From: Hydractinia symbiolongicarpus
Lineage: Eukaryota; Cnidaria; Hydrozoa; Anthoathecata; Hydractiniidae
Direction of reading: 5' to 3'
Assembly: GCF_029227915.1 (NCBI RefSeq)
Contig: NC_079882.1
Coordinates: forward strand, 23,751,001-23,815,000
DNA length: 64,000 bases
The position numbers and the translations under genes were made by a program. Positions 51,681-63,429 of this stretch are shown in pieces; position 1 is the first letter of the stretch; the number at the start of each line of letters is the position of its first letter. Under the pieces are notes generated by a model that saw nothing but the letters and a program-made list of their open reading frames with translations, made no database searches and was not told the origin of the DNA.

Positions 51681-53081
51681 GTGAACACGATACAAACTTG
51701 TCCCAGTCATGAAAACAGCGAGGGGGGAAAATAAAAAGCCTCTTTGGACTGTCTCTGATTTGTATTAGTGTTTGCCAACCAAGTCGCCAGAGGTTGTCGT
51801 GTTTTAACGGCGCTGCGAGAAATCGACATCAAACTTTTAATAATTTGTAGAGCAAGATGTGTCTCAAAACTGTTTTTGACCTTTTTACTTCTTATTTTTT
51901 ATCCACATTAGCCTGAGCTGTTCCCTGCAAGTCGCTTCGTTTTTAAAACGATATTAGCTTTTTCTGTATGTGTGATTTAAAACCGACCGTAATTTCTTGT
52001 TATTCTTGTGTTCTTAATGCACCATGAAAGGAAAGAAAATAAAGTCTGTAAAAAAAGTTGAACAGTAAAAAAAAGCTCAGTATAATTTGGTTTCAATAAT
52101 GCCACGGGGAAAGAAGGTAACTTTTTCGAGCGATAATTACAAATTTACGTTTAGTACTCTCCCAAAATGTAAACCTATGTCGCCATCAGAGTAGAGTATC
52201 GTTGCTTACGGCATTTTCTTGTTAGTCGCAACTAAAGTCTGTTTAAATTTTTCGAACAAGAGCAGCATATGTACAATATCGTGTCTTACTATCCCCTACA
52301 GGCTCTTTCTTTGGTAATTCCCCAACACCCCAAAGTAGCCTTGGCATTAGCTAAACTTGACATTTGTTTTACCAAAAAATAGGTTCTTGAAGCAATCTAA
52401 GCTAACTTTGGATGAGTCTCTATGTAGCGAACATCTCTCTATAGCAGACACCTTTAAGATTTCGATGGTGTCCGCTATGAAGACTGCCACACGAATGCCA
52501 AAGCCAATAGAGCTTGCCGTTGGAAAGTAAAGTGTCATCAGGCGGGAATGTAACATTTTAGGCCAACAACATGCCATGCTGTTGGCCTAAAATACCACTC
52601 TGCATGTTAACATCTGCAATATTCTTGCTGAAGACTTCTTTTTTTATTCTTTATTGTTTTTCTAATTGGCTTAATTATTGTGTTAATTAAACCAAAGATG
52701 TCGGCATTTCTTGTCAAAAGCATTCTCAATTCTTTCTTAACATACATACACTATGGTAATGCCATTTGTTGGTACACGCGCACAGAAAGGCATTGGTAAG
52801 TCGTGTTGTTTAATGGAAGACTGTATTTCTGCTGATGTTTCCTTTTTTAATTCAATTCAGAATTTTGTAATTTAGCCCTTATGATATACGCACACTCCCT
52901 TATGGTGAATTTAATAACCGGGGGGACGAGTTAATAGATGCACTTAATTCATTTAATGATTCTCAATGTAACGATAATTAAACACGTAAATGCTACTATG
53001 GTTACAGTGCAGCTTGTTGAGTAACTTTATCGGAAAATAAAAGAAACTCTGGAAAATAAGATTTGTTTATATTTATATTTA
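51681..53081. other. Non-coding stretch upstream of the unrecognised protein gene
   Basis: No gene recognised. The piece at 52415-52490 (TCTCTATAGCAGACACC phrase) resembles 38500-38625 (CTCTATAAAGCGGA phrase) and is probably part of a dispersed DNA-transposon remnant. A palindrome around 52552-52590 (TGTTGGCCTAAAA with inverse) could form a hairpin. AG acceptor-like sequence ATATTTAG ends at 53082. Confidence 0.35.
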
Positions 53082-53102
53082 GTGCTGTATGCTAACAGAG
53101 TT

Positions 53103-54329
53103 ATGGATAAATCATTTAGACGAAAGGTTCTACTTGGTGAAAGCTACGAGTACACAGATATCATTCTAAGCGCATTAAATGCAGAAGAAACCTTTCAGCC
53201 GGACAGCAAAATATTAAAATGTCTAAAAAGAATGGAAACTGAATTGAAAAAAAAATCGAGAATTTATGAAAGAATACCGTTTCTTCAAAACACGTTGCTT
53301 AAAAGTGACGGTTTATTGAACGCGACACAGAAAGCACATTCAAGGTTTCCTTTAAAATATTGCTCAAAGTGCAGCTCCGAAGTGGAGAGTGGTCTTGAAA
53401 ACAGCAAAGACAAAACGTATTGTGATATATTGGGACCAATACTGTGTAGAGAGTGCTCCCTCTCGTTGAAGTTGAAAATCCATGCTGAGCAGAGGCGAAG
53501 CATTGTAAATCAAAAATTATCTGCAACTAACTTCAACTTTTCATTGACCAAAGAGCAGGCTATCCTTAGCTTAAACTTAACAACTGGTGATCAGGGAAAA
53601 CAGTGGGGAAGCACCTCACATTTTGGGAACAACGCAGGGTATCATGGCAGCTATAACACACGCGTAATGGAAGAGGGTACTAAAGATAAACTAATACCAA
53701 TGTTTTGTACGAAGTCGTTAAGAAATAATTTAAAATTAGTTTCGAAAATACGGGCTGAAGTAGAACGAAATAATGCTGGGCAAAATCAAAGAATTAAACG
53801 TAAACAAATAGAAAGCCAAAATAGCGACGAAACGCCAATCTCAGAAGACGATATATTTGATTTGAAACATGGGAAAATATTGGCTCCACCAAATTCTAAT
53901 GTTACACCATGTCATGTTGATATTGTAAGTAGACCGGTTAATCAAGTCAAATCTATTAAACTGCATTTACCCAGAACTGATCTTGATTGGTACCATGACA
54001 TTTCAGCTAAGATTAAAACCAAGCGAGATATGAAAAAACAAACCAACATCGACGCAGTTCAGCTGGCTTCAAAACTAAGTAACATTTATAGACAGAGGTG
54101 TTTACCACCTCTTGCAAGCAAGCAGAGACGTGCCTCGATTTCATCAATTGACTCGATATCCACTTTAAACGAGAGACTTTTAAGAAGTGCGCTTTCGACA
54201 GCAGACACGAGTGACTTTGCTTCAATACACTCTTCAACAACATATTCCCCTCCTTTAGTTGACATGGAAGTATGTAGAGACATTCTTTCGCCAATGAAAA
54301 TAATAGACTTAGATCCGAACATGACATAA
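53103..54329 (+). CDS. Unrecognised single-exon basic protein with paired CxxC motifs
   Basis: An uninterrupted frame of 408 codons runs from ATG 53103 (MDKSFRRKVLLG) to TAA. The frame is open a little further upstream without an ATG, and TTTATATTTAG just before suggests a 5' splice acceptor or trans-splice site. I do not recognise the family. Visible features: an N-terminal charged helical part (about residues 30-65), then YCSKC and, about 40 residues later, LCREC, a spacing that could form a zinc ribbon. A Gly/Ser/Asn-rich stretch follows, then basic patches (RIKRKQ, KTKRDMKKQ) and a Ser/Thr-rich C-terminus (ASISSIDSIS). There is no signal peptide or membrane segment. AT-rich 3' flank with poly(A)-like words follows. 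Length and intact frame favour a real gene; an intronless retrogene is possible. Confidence 0.65.
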   Translation: MDKSFRRKVLLGESYEYTDIILSALNAEETFQPDSKILKCLKRMETELKKKSRIYERIPFLQNTLLKSDGLLNATQKAHSRFPLKYCSKCSSEVESGLENSKDKTYCDILGPILCRECSLSLKLKIHAEQRRSIVNQKLSATNFNFSLTKEQAILSLNLTTGDQGKQWGSTSHFGNNAGYHGSYNTRVMEEGTKDKLIPMFCTKSLRNNLKLVSKIRAEVERNNAGQNQRIKRKQIESQNSDETPISEDDIFDLKHGKILAPPNSNVTPCHVDIVSRPVNQVKSIKLHLPRTDLDWYHDISAKIKTKRDMKKQTNIDAVQLASKLSNIYRQRCLPPLASKQRRASISSIDSISTLNERLLRSALSTADTSDFASIHSSTTYSPPLVDMEVCRDILSPMKIIDLDPNMT

Positions 54330-55978
54330 TTTCTTAAAATATAAAATATATTTCATGATGAGGGTTGTACGTTATACAATCAATGTTAATTACTAACAGA
54401 TTACATTCGAGTATGTAATACATCATTACCGTAGTGTGAACCCCCATTGTTGGAAGGGAGTTATTGCGGAAGATGAGGTTGTTGGGGGGTAGGTTGCATA
54501 ATTTGAATTTAGAGAAAATTCTGATAAAACTAGAACTCCTTATATTGTGGCAGGTGATTTCTTATTCTTTGCAGTTGATTTAATAGAGCTAGTTATTTAA
54601 ATTTTGATCTTTATGACTATATTCCGATTTTAAAGACTCTTAATTCTGGTTTTGCTTTATCGTACTTCTCCATGAGAGTGCAATCAACTCCAAACACTGC
54701 TAAACAGACTCATTTCAATTTAACTTTTTTCATGTCGTTAAACTCCCCAAGATTTTGGCCTAATTTGGATCATAATTTTTAATCTGACAATGATAAGAGT
54801 TTTGCAGACGCTCTCTGTGTTTGAACTTTTAATTTTTCATATTATAATACACATGACTTTTTAGTTTAGCAAAGTTATAAGTTTGATTCAAGTATTTATA
54901 TTTAGCAGAAAATTTGTGTCCTTTTCAACACTCTCTGCCTCTGTGTTTAACTGACATTTGGCAGTTAATCCTGCACAGGTTTTTTACCATTTTCTATTAA
55001 ATTCGTCATGACACTGACAATAAAAAATTGGCGTGCAATTGAGAACGGTGGGCTGTACAAGTTAATAGTGTGATGTCTAAACTAGAGAGGGGTTACAGTT
55101 ACATAACGGCGAAATATATCATCTACTACTATAGTGCGAGCACAGTGTTCCCCTCACAACGGTAGAGGAACACTTATTATCTCTAAGCTCAAGTAAGAGA
55201 ACTATACCCTTTCTCTATCACCACTCGCGTGTCATGTTTAAAATCCCTAATCCACCATAAAATAAATAAAACGGAAACATGACAGTTTGCGTGCATGTTA
55301 GAAACTGGACCATGCTGTTAGTTGAAGGCCCAACATTTCAAAAAAAAACAAAAATGTTTACTTACTGACAAGATTTTTTTTGGTTTTACGTTGCTACTAA
55401 TTAAGCAGAAAATTCTAATCATACGCCATATTCTTTAAAACAAAAAAATAATTATATACAACAATACTATTAGATTATACCCGCTTTAAGAAAAATTTAA
55501 AAAAATAATCTGAATAAAGATGCCAATTAAATTTGACAGCACTACTTTGTTGAACCAACACAAACGCAAAAATCTTAATATCGAAATAGAATTTTTTCTT
55601 TCCGCTGTTAAAGAAATGCACAAGTAACAAAAAAGTCGACGTTCTGGTTTACGTCACATACTCCAAGCACTTAGTTTTTCTCACACAATTTCAAAAAAAA
55701 GCCCACAGTATTGATTGGACCTCTGACTCTGAACTATTTTAGTTTTTGATGTCATTAACCCCAATCTTTGTCCGAGTATTCTTGTGTTTATAGATAAGCA
55801 TGAATTTATCATGCGCGCAGTGACTGGCATGATTTTTAAATTAACGCGATAATAAATAAATAAATAAATTATTATAATATTCTGAATGCAAATTAGGCCG
55901 GTCCCGGGTAAGTGTGATTACTAGGAGTGTAGGAAGGCACGTTAAAGTTAGGAGGAATTGCAATAAGGAAGAGATGCT
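54330..55978. other. Convergent spacer, no gene seen
   Basis: It separates the single-exon gene (+) from the synaptotagmin (-). It is AT-rich with an (AATA)n microsatellite at 55851-55868. I see no coding signal. Confidence 0.5.
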
Positions 55979-58900
55979 CTAGTACTTTATGATTTTATGC
56001 CACATAGCTATCGGCTTCCGTGGATGATTCATCATTTCAGTCCAATGCTTCAGCGAGGTACCAGCAGTACGGTAGCCGATAATCACTTGCCCAATCGCCT
56101 CATTCGGTAAAATCCGATCAAAATCGATCACCGTCAAAACAAACGATATTTCTCGTATTTTATCGATTGGTACTTCAAACTCAAAACTTTCATTCCAAAC
56201 AGGATTTAATGCTCGTCTTTTGATGGAGGTTTTCTTTTTATCTATTCTCTTGCCAGAGTAAACAAGATATATCTTCACGTACGGGTCTACAGAAAGATGA
56301 ACAATTTCACACAAAAAGATACTTATGTGTTGCATTAATTAAAAATAAGAACAGCTCCTATGGTTTCACGCATGTTTTATTCATTAACAGTTTCGCCTTT
56401 TAGGGCTTTGTGTTATCGAAGGTGTTGATGGTAGAGGCGTGAAAAGAAAATTGTGGTGTAGAACGAACAGTTTTTTAGAGTTGGAAGCGTTTAATTCTTC
56501 AAAAAGGTTATGTTCTCTTTTACAGATCCAAACCTTAGAAAATTTGAGGACTTTTTTGGTATTACTAAATTGATATTAATGACATTTGAAAAAATTGTTA
56601 AAAAATCTACTTGAAGAACAGATTTGAGAACTTTTTACTATTGAGATGTTTTGAGAAGGCGTTACAGCACCGATTTGAACTTCTTACGATATTCTTCTCA
56701 GAAGTTTAAACCACACACGCGGAGTCTTGTAATGTGTTGATTTACCCTTTTGTCACGGCGGCGGCAGTAACAAGATTTTTTTCTGATAAATATTAATTTT
56801 CCCAAAATCTTTGAAAATTAATGCCAAAAATAATACGAATGACCAGCATTAAAAGGTCAAGTTCGCGAAAGAGAACAAAAAACGTAAAATACACATATAA
56901 AAAATCGACCAAAACTAAAATAACTCATTTTATTTCTGAATATCAAGAAAAACATCTTTTTACGAATATCGAAGCTGTTAACCGTCTTATTATGAACAGA
57001 GCCAACCTTCTAATATTAAGAACGCACAGTTTCAATCACGAAAACATCGAGACCTGATATTGTCAAATGGCGATGTGTATTGTTTGTCACCGTTAAGATG
57101 CGATTACGTTCATTTATATTGCTAGTTTCTATGGTGATTGATAAAGAGAAAGAAAGTAATAAACTTTGCAACTTTCTATTATTCAATTTTTTTTTTCAAA
57201 CGACAAACTTTTTTAGAATTTGACATACAGTATTGCCAAATAAACTGATCGAATATTTACAGTAATCGAAACTTAACGCATCAAGAGTAAATCAACTAAC
57301 CGCAACTTCCCGTTATATCCATCACTTTTAAATTTGTACACTTCATAACAACAATTGTGATGCAGCTTGAAGTAGGGTTGTAACACATGGAAATCAACAG
57401 GTCACCCAGATAATCCTGAAATATAAGCATATTAATAAGAGTTGATGTATATAAGCATATTAATAAGAGTTGAAACTGGAGAAATTTCAAAATTAAAAAA
57501 AATTCTTCTCTAGACTGTTGCACATACTAAAGCACCCATTAGTTGGTCTGCTAGAGGTCTGGGACAGAGGGAAAGTTATAGGCAGTTAGCTGCAACACAC
57601 ATTTTCCTTGAAAATTCATGTATATGTCTACACAATATTTTTAAAAAAGTCAACTTTTCTGAATTTAACAAAACGGCTGTTAACAGCTTTCCAGGAGAAA
57701 GAAAAACGTGTGCAGGCCAATTCACAAAAGCAATTAGTATATAATGGAGTGCAATATACATTGATGGCGATATTACTGCTTTGCAATACTAAGTATATGC
57801 AATTTTGAAAAACAAGAAATATATATATGTAAAACTTGAAATAATTATCCCTCATATTAATTTCTTATTTTGTGCTTAAATAAATATTTATTTATTACTA
57901 TCCTATGTTAAAAACTCAAAAATCACAATTTTTTTGTGTACTCCATTGAGTATATAATTTAGAAAAAATTAATATCAATATTCTAGAAGAAGTTTTATAT
58001 ATACTGTTGTAATGACACAGACTTAATTTACTTTTTTGCGACTGGAAAGCTCAGTAAATAAATGAAAAGTAAAAGTTTTATTTATCTAAATAATTTTATT
58101 CTCATCCTATTTCAATTGTTTATACTAACAGTTAAACATTTGCATGGTAAATAGCATATACAATCTCTATTTAATACTTATAAGTGGTTTCTAAGAGATA
58201 TACAAAACACTTAGAACTTAATACAATGGTGATAAAAAGAAGAAGAAACTATTAAGAATTAAAAAAGACATCTGATTTCTAATTACAACTTTCTGTGAAG
58301 GCGTATAGTTTTTGAAGCACAATAAAAAAAATCGAATATTAAAAAAGAATTTATAAATAAGCCCCACAAACATGAAGATATTACATGCAGGTGTACTTAA
58401 CCTATATAGATTTTTTTTCTGAAATCTATTTTTCATATGTATAAATACCCTGCATGTATCATTGGACATAAAATGTCATAATATATATATATAAATATAC
58501 CAGAAAATTTTTTCACAGGCTCCTTCTTTAAAAATTTCAAAACACAAAAAAAATTAAACAGAAATTAATTCATAGCTAAAAAATAAACCAACACTTTACT
58601 CACTGCTGATCTTTTACATGGATTTAGTTTCTTTACAAAGGGTACTGGTTCAGACTGTAAATGAACATCTGCCAATGGAAGTTCAATTTCTCCAATAGGG
58701 TCATTTCTTGAGAATCTGTCATAATCCAAAACTTGCAAATATAAAGTCCTTTGAACTAATTTTTGATGTGGAAATCCTTCAAAAGTAAAAACTTCATTCC
58801 AAACAGGATTTAATCTTTTCCGTTTTACTCTAGTTTCTAATTTATTTTTTTTGTCTGGCAGTAAAAGGACTTTTACAAAAGGATCACTAGTTCCAGATAA

Positions 58901-59869
58901 GTCCTTTGCAGGTAAATTTACTGCTTTTTGTATTGTTAATTTTAGTACTAAATCATAAACATCATAACTTATACTGAAATATATAGAACCCAAGTCTTCT
59001 CCTCTGTCAGTAGGTACCTCTGGTTCAGCAGGTATTGAACTTAAAGATGAAACCAACGAGTCACATGACGTTGACAGGTCTTTGTTTTTAGGTTGAATAC
59101 TCATACTTTCAAAAGAAGTGTCTCCTGCAGGACTTCCAAATGTTATTGATTTTGGTCCCCATCCAGGAGAAACTTTTTGCTTTTCCATTGATGGAACACC
59201 TAAAGAAGTTGAAGCTCTTGATCTATTAAGATCACTGACCTTTCCAAGGAAAGGAAAATTGTCTTCCCTAATATTAGGTGAACCATTTCTCAATAGTGGT
59301 GACTTAGAGAATTTATCATAATTATACTGGCTGCCCACATCATCACATTCATCAATGCTAGGAAGTCTCTTGGATTTTTTCTTAAAACACCATGCACAAA
59401 CAATAACAAAGGAGATTAACGCCACAAAGCTGCAAGCAGCTACAGCAATAGCATGACCAAAGATACTATCTAGAAATGATAAATAAAAGCAAAATAAAAT
59501 ATTGTTTCTTTTTTGTGTTTTAAAGTATAGCTAGCTAGATAAACATGAGCGCAACATTATTTGTTTACTTTGCAGCAACATGATCTCTGGCTCTGGCATT
59601 TGTGTGGCAGGAGAAAAGATGCTACGATTTGGTGAAGAGAGTTTTCCTGACAGAAACATTGCTTAAGGTTTTAAACTAATATTGGGTGTAGATTTGACGC
59701 CTTCTGATTTATTAAAAATCATTTAAGTCCCCAGAACGCCTTCGTGTGACGAAATAGACTGATAATTACTTTGTTTTACCCTCATCTTTTTCCTACATTG
59801 AAAATAAGTAAAAGCATTACATAGATAATTTTAAACATACTCACCTTGAATTTTATTTTGAACTACCAT
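55979..59869 (-). CDS. Synaptotagmin-7-like tandem C2 membrane protein (4 coding exons)
   Basis: Synaptotagmins are vesicle or plasma-membrane Ca2+ sensors for exocytosis. Exons 59869-59845, 59469-58604, 57415-57301 and 56286-55979 join in frame to 437 residues. A short lumenal start (MVVQNKIQDSIFG) precedes one transmembrane helix (AIAVAACSFVALISFVIVC). Then come a KKKSKR stop-transfer patch and a Ser/Pro-rich linker. C2A carries the full set of Ca2+-ligand aspartates (KDLSGTSDPFVK; LDYDRFSRND). C2A phrases LPDKKNKLETRVKRK and LYLQVLDYDRFSRNDPIGE are closest, from memory, to synaptotagmin-7. C2B (GDLLISMCYNP...WHKIIKY) has VMDITGSCDPYV and VIDFDRILPNEAIG, so the last acidic ligand of loop 3 is Glu instead of Asp. 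The gene is complete; the C2A exon also encodes the membrane anchor and linker. Confidence 0.93.
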
Positions 59870-60441
59870 ATCAAATATCTTTTTTCAAATTAAACATCTT
59901 ATGTATTTAGCAGGAGGAAGTTCAGTTAAAACCTGGTAAAAAACAAAAAAAAACTCAGAGTTTAAATGATTATTTTTAAAAATAAAGTTACGTAAATGAA
60001 CTTATGCATTGTTCATCAATTTACCTATATCGTGTATCTACAAGCCCACTTAACTATGTTTTTAGCCAACACTAACACTCAGTTGTGCAGGAAGGAACTA
60101 TCCAGCAGGCAGCCATCATTGAGATATGTTGTGATTATAATTTTTCTCGGCATAAATACACATCTTCTTTTCAGGGGGTGTTACTTGTAAAATAAAAATA
60201 TTCTTTTGGATAGCAAAAATGTTAAAAAGTTATTTAAATGCTAAGAAAAATAAATAATCTTAAAAAAATATTTTTTCCGTATTTTTAGCATTTTATCAAT
60301 AAGTTCTTATAAGCCTCTGTCTATGTTTTTCACAATAAAATTTTCCCCATATAAATTTTTCTCGGCACTTTTCATCTCTCTTCCCCGTTGATTAATAAGG
60401 GAGAGCAGTTATTTTTCACGCGAAGAAAACATTCTGAAAAC
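59870..60441. promoter_or_regulatory. Divergent promoter region between synaptotagmin and DERA
   Basis: The two start codons are 572 bp apart and face away from each other, so both transcripts must start within this short space, or share a bidirectional promoter. No clear TATA element is placed for either gene. Confidence 0.5.
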
Positions 60442-63429
60442 ATGGCTGCTCACTTGGAGCAACGAAATCCTGGAGTGTCGTTTGATTCGTCTTGGTTTGC
60501 CGAGATTAAAATTAATTTTTCAGGAGTGAAAGCCCGAGCCGAGACAATAGGCAAACGTAGGTCAATAAAAAAAGAATGGCAAGCCGCATGGCTTCTACGC
60601 GCTGTTTCATGCATGGATTTAACGACACTTTCAGGTACGCAAATTTTCATGCAGCTAACATATCTGCTTCTTAATTAAAGTTTTAAAAGGATTCGCCCCA
60701 TCTCATTCACCCACCCTTAACAGACCCAACCTGAAGAGAAAAAAAATTACAATAACCTATAGCCATTTTTTTTTGTTTAATTTCAGTAAAACATAGACCT
60801 GTGGTGTTTGTGACAGCACTGCAGCCTGGTGGGCACTGCAGCTTAGTATTGTTCTGCCCAGATTGCGAAAACGACCTGTTTACAACCGGGACAGCCGGAT
60901 TATGTACGCACGGTCCGATTATGTTTTTTTGCACTGTTATGTCGTGGTGACCGGATTATGAACGCTGATATAAATAGCTGGGAGACAGGCTGTGATTGGC
61001 ATTTTCTTCAAGCTTTTGTAAATTAAACATTCTCTGGAAGATAGAACACCCCTAAAAACTAGACATGGCGAAACAAAAAAGTGTCGACGTAATTCTTAGT
61101 ATAAACTACCCTTGTAGTAAATACATTTCAACATAATATACTTTGAAGCAACTAAATTTCACGGAACCTAAATTATTCTTTTTGCGGGAATTAATTTTGG
61201 TGAAAAGTTATTAAACTTGCGAATCCCAAAATTTAGTATTTGCCACGAATGATATAAAAGCAGTCAGCCCCAATTATATTTGTTTTATTTAAGTCCTATA
61301 ATTGTCGAATAATATTTGACGGTCATACATAAGTCGGCCTGCCCCAATTATGTTCGTTCTATAATAAGTGAGAAATAATATTACACTGTCGTATATAAAC
61401 TGCCCTGATTATGTTCCTTTTATAAGTGCCAAATAATATTTTTTGAGTAATAAGCCGGCCTGTCCCGATTATGTTGCCCTGATTATGTATTTTCTGCCCT
61501 GTTCTTAACCGGGGCAAGCTGCCGTACTTAATCAGGCCAATGTTCATTATCCGGGCAGAACAGTATCTTGTTGGGGGAGGCCAGGGTTTAGCGTTACAAA
61601 ATGTTCCACTCCATATGTCTTTGTTCTGGCGATCAAATATTTCTATGCACGAAGTGAGTTATGACTCACGTTTACTAAAAATAATCTGACCTTCAGCGTT
61701 GAGAACTTTCTGTTTACGCAATATTTATGCATAAGGTGTGAGATATAAGCAAGACAAAAAGTACTGGAAAATAGTTAAATTATATAATATAGCATTTCGT
61801 CATTTTTTTATTATTATTATAAAGTTTCTTTTTGTTATCGTGAAAATGTCTTCGAGATCGTCAAATTATCGTAGAAATCCATTCAAAACTTCAAGAAAAA
61901 AAGGAAAAATAAACAATGGAAATTTGATTCTGAGAAACAAAAAGGGCTAAAGGTATTGGATAAAGGATCTTGGTATGATCAAGATAAATTACTGCGAGAA
62001 CAAGGGATCCAAGCTAATTTTGAAAAAGAAAACAAGAGGGTACTCAATACAAATCAGGGGCTTTTCAGTCAAACTATTCAACAAGAGGGCGTGGTTCAAA
62101 ACAAAAAAAGAAATAATTGCGTTAAGGTATTTTATATTTTTCATGTTTGACAAGTAACCTATTTTTATATATATATTTTTTATATTTCATACTGTTATTA
62201 GGGGAAGTTCTAAAGAATCGCAGAATTCTGTCATTGAAACTTTGTATGCGTTCTAAAAGAAAAATATAAATTCTTTTATTTATATAACAGTGATAACAGT
62301 GATACTTCAATTTCATAGTTTTAGCTTCATTTTACTAACCTCTAAATTCGCCTACTATATCTCCTGGACAGGGGGCAAAGGGATAGAAGATAGGATAGTA
62401 TCGAGGGTGGAAACGAATACTTATACCTATAATTTTTTTACTAATGGATTCAGGTTGTTAAGGCCATTAATTTTAAAGCTCGAAAAAAATTTATTTTGAC
62501 AAAAAAAATTGTGAGTTACCTAACTATCACTGAAGCAACAACTTTATAGATATCTCCAAATGCTACTTAATCAGTTTTGTGTAAAAATATACGGTATAAG
62601 GAATTTCTTATAGTGGTTCATATAGAATTGTCTTGAAAAGCACTAAAAAGCACTTACGAACTATTGAAATAAGTGGATGGTTATTTTAAAAATTTTTTAC
62701 ATAGGTCATCATATATGTTTATAATATAGAGACATGGTTGCTTTAGGTAGAAAAATGTTATCATGTGGTGAAAGTTCTAAATGTTTGTGTTTATCGCTTT
62801 CTTTCCTTTCCTAAAATAAAACATGCTTGCTTGCATGTGTTAGTATATATTTTTGATTTGTTTACCAGGTGATGATTCTACATCAAATGTAAGACGGCTG
62901 TGTTTCAAAGCACAAAATCCTGTTCGTTCAGACCTTGTCGACAAACTTGGTGTTGGTCACTTAAACATAACATGTGGTGCAGTGTGTGTTTATCCGTCAA
63001 GAATTCCTGATGCAAAGAAAGCACTTAGTGACGCAAACTCAAAAGTACCAATTGCATCTGTAGCGGCTGGCTTTCCTGCAGGTGGGTATACTGGATCTGA
63101 ATGTTACTAGAAATCTTGCAGAAGCTTTCGTAGAACTTTTAAATTCACTTGGAACGAAATATTTGCCAAATGTTATATACATTTTAATTTTTACCAAAAC
63201 TAAATTTCGAAAGTATCCTAATTGTGAATTTGTTAACTTCTAGGTCAGACGCCTATGCCCATTCGTCTTTTGGAAATCAAAGATGCCGTGTCAAATGGTG
63301 CAAAAGAAATTGATATTGTTTTAAGTCGAGCGCACGTGTTGCAAGGGAATTGGGAACAAGTTTATAATGAAGTTAAAGAGGCCAGGCAAGCGTGTGGTGA
63401 TGCGCATTTAAAAACAATATTAGCCACAG
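60442..63429 (+). CDS. DERA: Deoxyribose-phosphate aldolase, N-terminal part (continues past window)
   Basis: DERA cleaves 2-deoxyribose-5-phosphate to glyceraldehyde-3-phosphate and acetaldehyde in deoxynucleoside breakdown. Exons seen: 60442-60634, 62869-63081 and 63244-63429; each donor leaves one base, and the frame joins perfectly. The first ATG (MAAHLEQRNPG) is the start. Conserved blocks in order are RRSIKKEWQAAWLL, DLTTLSGDD, GAVCVYPSRI, VASVAAGFPAGQT, GAKEIDIVLSRA and AHLKTILATG. The Asp in EIDIV corresponds to the proton-relay Asp102 of the E. coli enzyme. The Schiff-base lysine (KTSTG region) and the second lysine are encoded beyond the right edge. About 197 of an expected 320 residues are present. 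Intron 1 (2.2 kb) holds a transposon-like element. Confidence 0.95.
60850..61562. mobile_element. 713-bp terminal-inverted-repeat element in DERA intron 1
   Basis: The left end TGTTCTGCCCAGAT and the inverse of the right end TGTTCTGCCCGGAT match over ten terminal bases and more inside. GTAT lies just outside both ends (60846-60849 and 61563-61566) as a possible 4-bp target duplication. The interior repeats CCGGATTATG and CCCAATTATGTTCGTT-like words. No coding frame was found. Confidence 0.6.
61567..62868. other. Remainder of DERA intron 1
   Basis: AT-rich intron sequence. A short basic plus-strand frame (61845-61950, MSSRSSNYRRNPF...) with a broken continuation to about 62157 could be a fragment of an old mobile-element protein. 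I do not call it a gene. Confidence 0.4.

Noticed and set aside
56821-57057. 78-codon basic plus-strand frame inside a synaptotagmin intron
   Set aside because: Lys-rich composition is expected from AT-rich DNA, and there is no motif or splice context.
61738-62157. Basic plus-strand frames in DERA intron 1
   Set aside because: Broken by stops and with no recognised domain; at most a fragment of an old mobile element.
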